Source: Leptodactylus fallax (Eukaryota > Chordata > Amphibia > Anura > Leptodactylidae). Taken from it: DNA of 64,000 nucleotides. The notes below the pieces were generated by a model. The model saw only the letters and a program-made list of their open reading frames with translations, had not been told where the DNA came from and did no database searches. The stretch is taken from contig CAMRHE010000067.1 of assembly GCA_947044405.1 (NCBI GenBank), positions 3,983,501 to 4,047,500 of the forward strand, written 5' to 3'. Positions 60,755-64,000 of this stretch are shown here, in pieces. Position 1 is the first letter of the stretch; each line of letters begins with the position of its first letter. Position numbers and translations under genes: made by a program.

Positions 60755-62390
60755 CAGTCATATGAAAAAGTTTGGGCACCCCTATTAATCTTAATCATTT
60801 TTAGTTCTAAATATTTGGTTGTTTGCAACAGCCATTTCAATTTGATATATCTAATAACTGATGGACACAGTAATATTTCAGGATTGAAATGAGGTTTATT
60901 GTACTAACAGAAAATGTGCAATATGCATTAAACCAAAATTTGACCGGTGCAAAAGTATGGGCACCTCAACAGAAAAGTGACATTAATATTTAGTAGATCC
61001 TCCTTTGCAAAAATAACAGCCTCTAGTCGCTTCCTGTAGCTTTTAATCAGTTCCTGGATCCTGGATGAAGGTATTTTTGACCATTCCTCTTTACAAAACA
61101 ATTCCAGTTCAGTTAAGTTTGATGGTCGCCGAGCATGGACAGCCCGCTTCAAATTATCCCACAGATGTTCAATGATATTCAGGTCTGGGGACTAGGATGG
61201 CCATTCCAGAACATTGTAATTGTTCCTCTGCATGAATGCCTGAGTAGATTTGGAGCTGTGTTTTGGATCATTGTCTTGCTGAAATATCCATCCCCGGCGT
61301 AACTCAAATCGTCACTGATTCTTGTACATTATTCTCAAGAATCTGCTGATACTGAGTTGAATCCATGCGACCCTCAACTTTAACAAGATTCCCGGTGCCG
61401 GCATTGGCCACGCAGCCCCAAAGCATGATGGAATCTCCACCAAATTTTACAGTGGGTAGCAAGTGTTTTCTTGGAATGCTGTGTTTTTTTGACGCCATGC
61501 ATAACGCCTTTTGTATGACCAAACAACTCAATCTTTGTTTCATCAGTCCACAGGATCTTCTTCCAAAATGAAGCTGGCTTGTCCAAATGTGCTTTTGCAT
61601 ACCCAGGTGACCTGTTTGTGGCGTGCTTTCAGAAACGGCTCTTTCGCATCACCTCCCATACAGCTCTCCTTGTGAAAAGTGTGCTGTATTGTTGACCGAT
61701 GCACAGTGACACCATCTGCAGCAAGATGATGCTGCAGCTCTTTGGAGGTGGTCTGTGGATTGTCCTTGACTGTTCTCACCATTCTTCTCTCTGCCTTTCT
61801 GATATTTTTCTTGGCCTGCCACTTCTGGGCTTAACAAGAACTGTCCCTGTAGTCTTCCATTTCCTTACTATGTTGCTCACAGTGGAAACTGACAGGTTAA
61901 ATCTCTGAGACAGCTTTTGTATCCTTCCCCTGAACAACTATGTTGAACAATCTTTGTTTTCAGAACATTTGAGAGTTGTTTTGAGGAGCCCATGATGCCA
62001 CTCTTCAGAGGAGATTCAAATAGGAGAACAACTTGCAATTGGCCACCTTAAATACCTTTTCTCATGATTGGATATACCTGGCTATGAAGTTCAAAGCTCA
62101 GTGAGGTTACAAAACCAATTTTGTGCTTCAGTAAGTCAGTAAAAAGTAGTTAGGAGTATTCAAATCAATAAAATGATAAGGGTACCCAAATGCACCGGTC
62201 AAATTTTGGTTTAATGCATATTGCACATTTTCTGTTAGTACAATAAACCTAATGTCAATCCTGAAATATTACTGTGTCCATCAGTTATTAGATATATCAA
62301 ATTGAAATGGGTGTTGGAAACACCCAAATATTTAGAACTAAAAATGATTAAGAATAATAGGGGTGGCAAAATTTTTTAAAAAAAATATAT
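60755..62390 (-). mobile_element. Tc1-type DNA transposon, copy 2
   Basis: Same family as copy 1 but inverted. The left end begins CAGTCATATGAAAAAG after TA (60753-60754). The right end has decayed into an A/T-rich run, so its exact limit near 62390 is approximate. Inverted repeats run about 60755-60968 and 62180-62390. The transposase lies on the minus strand. It starts about 30 bases right of a foldback element (60322-60725). Confidence 0.92.
60985..61995 (-). pseudogene. Tc1 transposase, broken (copy 2)
   Basis: Minus-strand pieces of the same transposase as copy 1: VKDNPQTTSKELQHHLAADG (61543-61782), the KFGGDSIMLWGCVANAG region (61304-61600) and the C-terminal SNLTELELFCKEEWSKIPSS region (60928-61152). 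Several frameshifts separate them. It shares with copy 1 the frame break just after the N-terminal GEGYK segment. Not functional. Confidence 0.88.
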
Positions 62391-63039
62391 GAAAAATTGG
62401 GCACATGGTGATACATTAACTTCCTACAGGGTGAGGTGCACACATAAGCTAAATGCAGAGGCATAGATAGGGGTTCAGCACAGCGAGGGGCAGGCACATC
62501 CAAGTGGGCCCCCAGTTAGATTTCCTACCAATACTATCACTATACAGTGACCTTATAGTGGTAGATACCAGCTCTACACAGATCTGTGAAGACCATTTAG
62601 ATGAATACAATAGTGACTTACAGGTGACGTCTCTGACTTTAATTGCTCACATTTTCTATCTGGACCGCCATGATCAATTCTTCCAGCTGTGACTTATCTC
62701 TGTAAAGTTTGTAGCACAGACATCTTTGTCCTCACCTATGCAAAGTCTCCATCTCATTATGCAAGATATGATATAACCCCCAGAATAAATAATACTCCCA
62801 AGCACATCTTTAAATCAATAATGTCTCTGTGTACCCACTTAAATAGTCCCTATATTGATATTACCCCAGGTGTTTCCTAATTAAAGGGGTTTTCCAGGTC
62901 AAGAATAAAAAATGAGTGGTGTTGAAACACCTGGGACCCCCACTTATCAGCTGTTTGAATGGACCATGGAACTTGTGTAAGTGCAGTGACCCCTTCTTTG
63001 TTTACATTGTATCATTCACCCTGTGATGAGGTCCCTTCA
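62391..63039. other. Stretch between Tc1 copy 2 and gypsy remnant
   Basis: Unassigned except for a partial TTAAAGGGGTTTTCCAGGTC repeat at 62881-62960, one end of a TTAA-type element. The gypsy-like frame begins only after about 63040. Confidence 0.55.
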
Positions 63040-64000
63040 CAGATATTGGCCAAGGGAGTGGTGGTGGCCGTGATTTCTACTGACCTTCACAAGGAGATTT
63101 CGGAAGCACAAAGCTTGGCTCCTGCCAACACCCCTAATGATAAGCTTTTTGTTCCTCTGAACCTTCGATTGTCATTGTTACAGGAGGCTCATGATTCAGT
63201 CCTCTCGGGTCACCCTGGTATTTCTAATACATTGAAATTAATCTCCAGGTCGTTTTGGTGGCCATCTGTCAGAAGGGACACTACGAGGTATGTGGAGTCC
63301 TGTGAGGTATGTGCCAGGTCAAAGTCCCTTAGAGGATTTCCTGCGGGGAAATTGTGCCCATTGCCTATTCCTGAGAGGCCTTGGACGCACATCTCTATGG
63401 ATTTCATCACTGATCTACCAGTTTCTTGAGGATGTACGGTAATTTGGGTAATCATGGATCGGTTTAGTAAGATGTGCCATTTGGTGGCTTTGCCCAAATT
63501 GCCGTCTGCCCCTCTTTTGCTAGATCATTTGTGGAAAATTTTGTACGGCTTCATGGGGTACTGTCTGATATTGTGTCAGATAGGGGAGTGCAGTTCGTTT
63601 CCCGGTTCTGGAGGGCATTTTGTAAACGCCTTAATATCTCTTTATCTTTTTCTTCATCTTATCACCCATAATCCAACGGCCAGACTGAGAGGTTAAATCA
63701 AAGCTTGGAACAATATTTAAGGTGCTTTGTGAGCTCAGATCAGTTTGAGTGGAAAGAATTTTTGCCTTTAGCTGAGTTTGCTTTAAATAATCGTTCTTTG
63801 GAGTCTACTGGGACCTCTCCTTTTTTTGTAATTATGCGTTTCATCCGTCCTTTGGTCCGTTGTCATTAGCTAGTTCGGATGTCCCAGGGGAGGTTCAGTT
63901 TTCTGCTAAACTAGCTTCAGTCTGGTCTGAGGTCAAGAAAAATCTAATTAGAGCTAGGGGTAAAGCTAATTTTTTTGCGGACAGTAAACGATCAGAATCC
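63040..64000 (+). pseudogene. Ty3/gypsy retrotransposon integrase, broken and cut by window end
   Basis: From about 63050 the frame 62959-63429 gives an integrase N-terminus: the zinc-binding His/Cys set (EAHDSVLSGHPG ... CEVCARSK), RSFWWPSVRRD, and the first catalytic Asp in SMDFITDLP. A TGA at 63427-63429 interrupts. A frameshift follows near 63520; then SDIVSDRGVQFVSRFWRAF has the second Asp, a TAA breaks the next motif, and NGQTERLN has the catalytic Glu. Further on, [17 protein letters not shown] matches gypsy integrases, followed by another frameshift. All three catalytic residues are present although the copy is dead. The element continues past 64000; no LTR is visible. Confidence 0.9.

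Noticed and set aside
62504..62880. Two short + strand frames before the gypsy remnant
   Set aside because: No gypsy or other protein motif seen; kept as unassigned.

Overview
This is vertebrate nuclear DNA, most likely from an anuran amphibian. The window holds one recognisable host gene, the 3' part of DPP6 (dipeptidyl aminopeptidase-like protein 6, an auxiliary subunit of Kv4 potassium channels). It lies on the + strand in eleven coding exons between 322 and 44348. All exons have AG/GT borders and consistent reading phase, and together they encode about the last 349 residues. The amphibian assignment is inference. It rests on the many TTAA-flanked foldback elements whose ends read TTAAAGG (the T2/Kolobok style known from Xenopus), on hAT foldbacks with TAGAGATG ends, and on Tc1, CR1, L2 and Ty3/gypsy remnants.

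Layout: 1-44348 is DPP6 exons and introns. The introns carry most of the small DNA transposons, a Tc1 copy (11251-12889), an internally deleted second Tc1 type (34211-35142), a 43-44 bp minisatellite of about 25 units (18390-19465) and a Rex1/CR1-like LINE fragment (37459-38915). From 44349 to about 48.5 kb is the DPP6 3' untranslated or downstream region. It has an early polyadenylation signal at 44561, a direct duplication, and two TTAA elements that abut at a single shared TTAA.

From 48.5 kb to the end there is no host gene that I can recognise. It is a retroelement-rich stretch: a nearly complete CR1 LINE on the minus strand (49583-52645) whose long reading frame is broken mainly by one frameshift, an L2-like LINE on the minus strand (about 55030-56910), a hAT foldback with an 8-bp target duplication (58103-58558), a second Tc1 copy in the opposite orientation (60755-62390), and a Ty3/gypsy integrase remnant running off the right edge (about 63050-64000).

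How it fits together: the only functional host product is DPP6, a type II membrane protein with a beta-propeller and a catalytically dead alpha/beta-hydrolase domain. The fragment keeps the Asp and His of the ancestral peptidase triad but has Glu where the peptidase would have its nucleophilic Ser. The rest is transposon history. I saw no CRISPR array, operon, tRNA or rRNA gene, and no evidence for a new multi-gene system. The most notable structures are the minisatellite with a higher-order duplication, the paired foldback families and the near-intact CR1.
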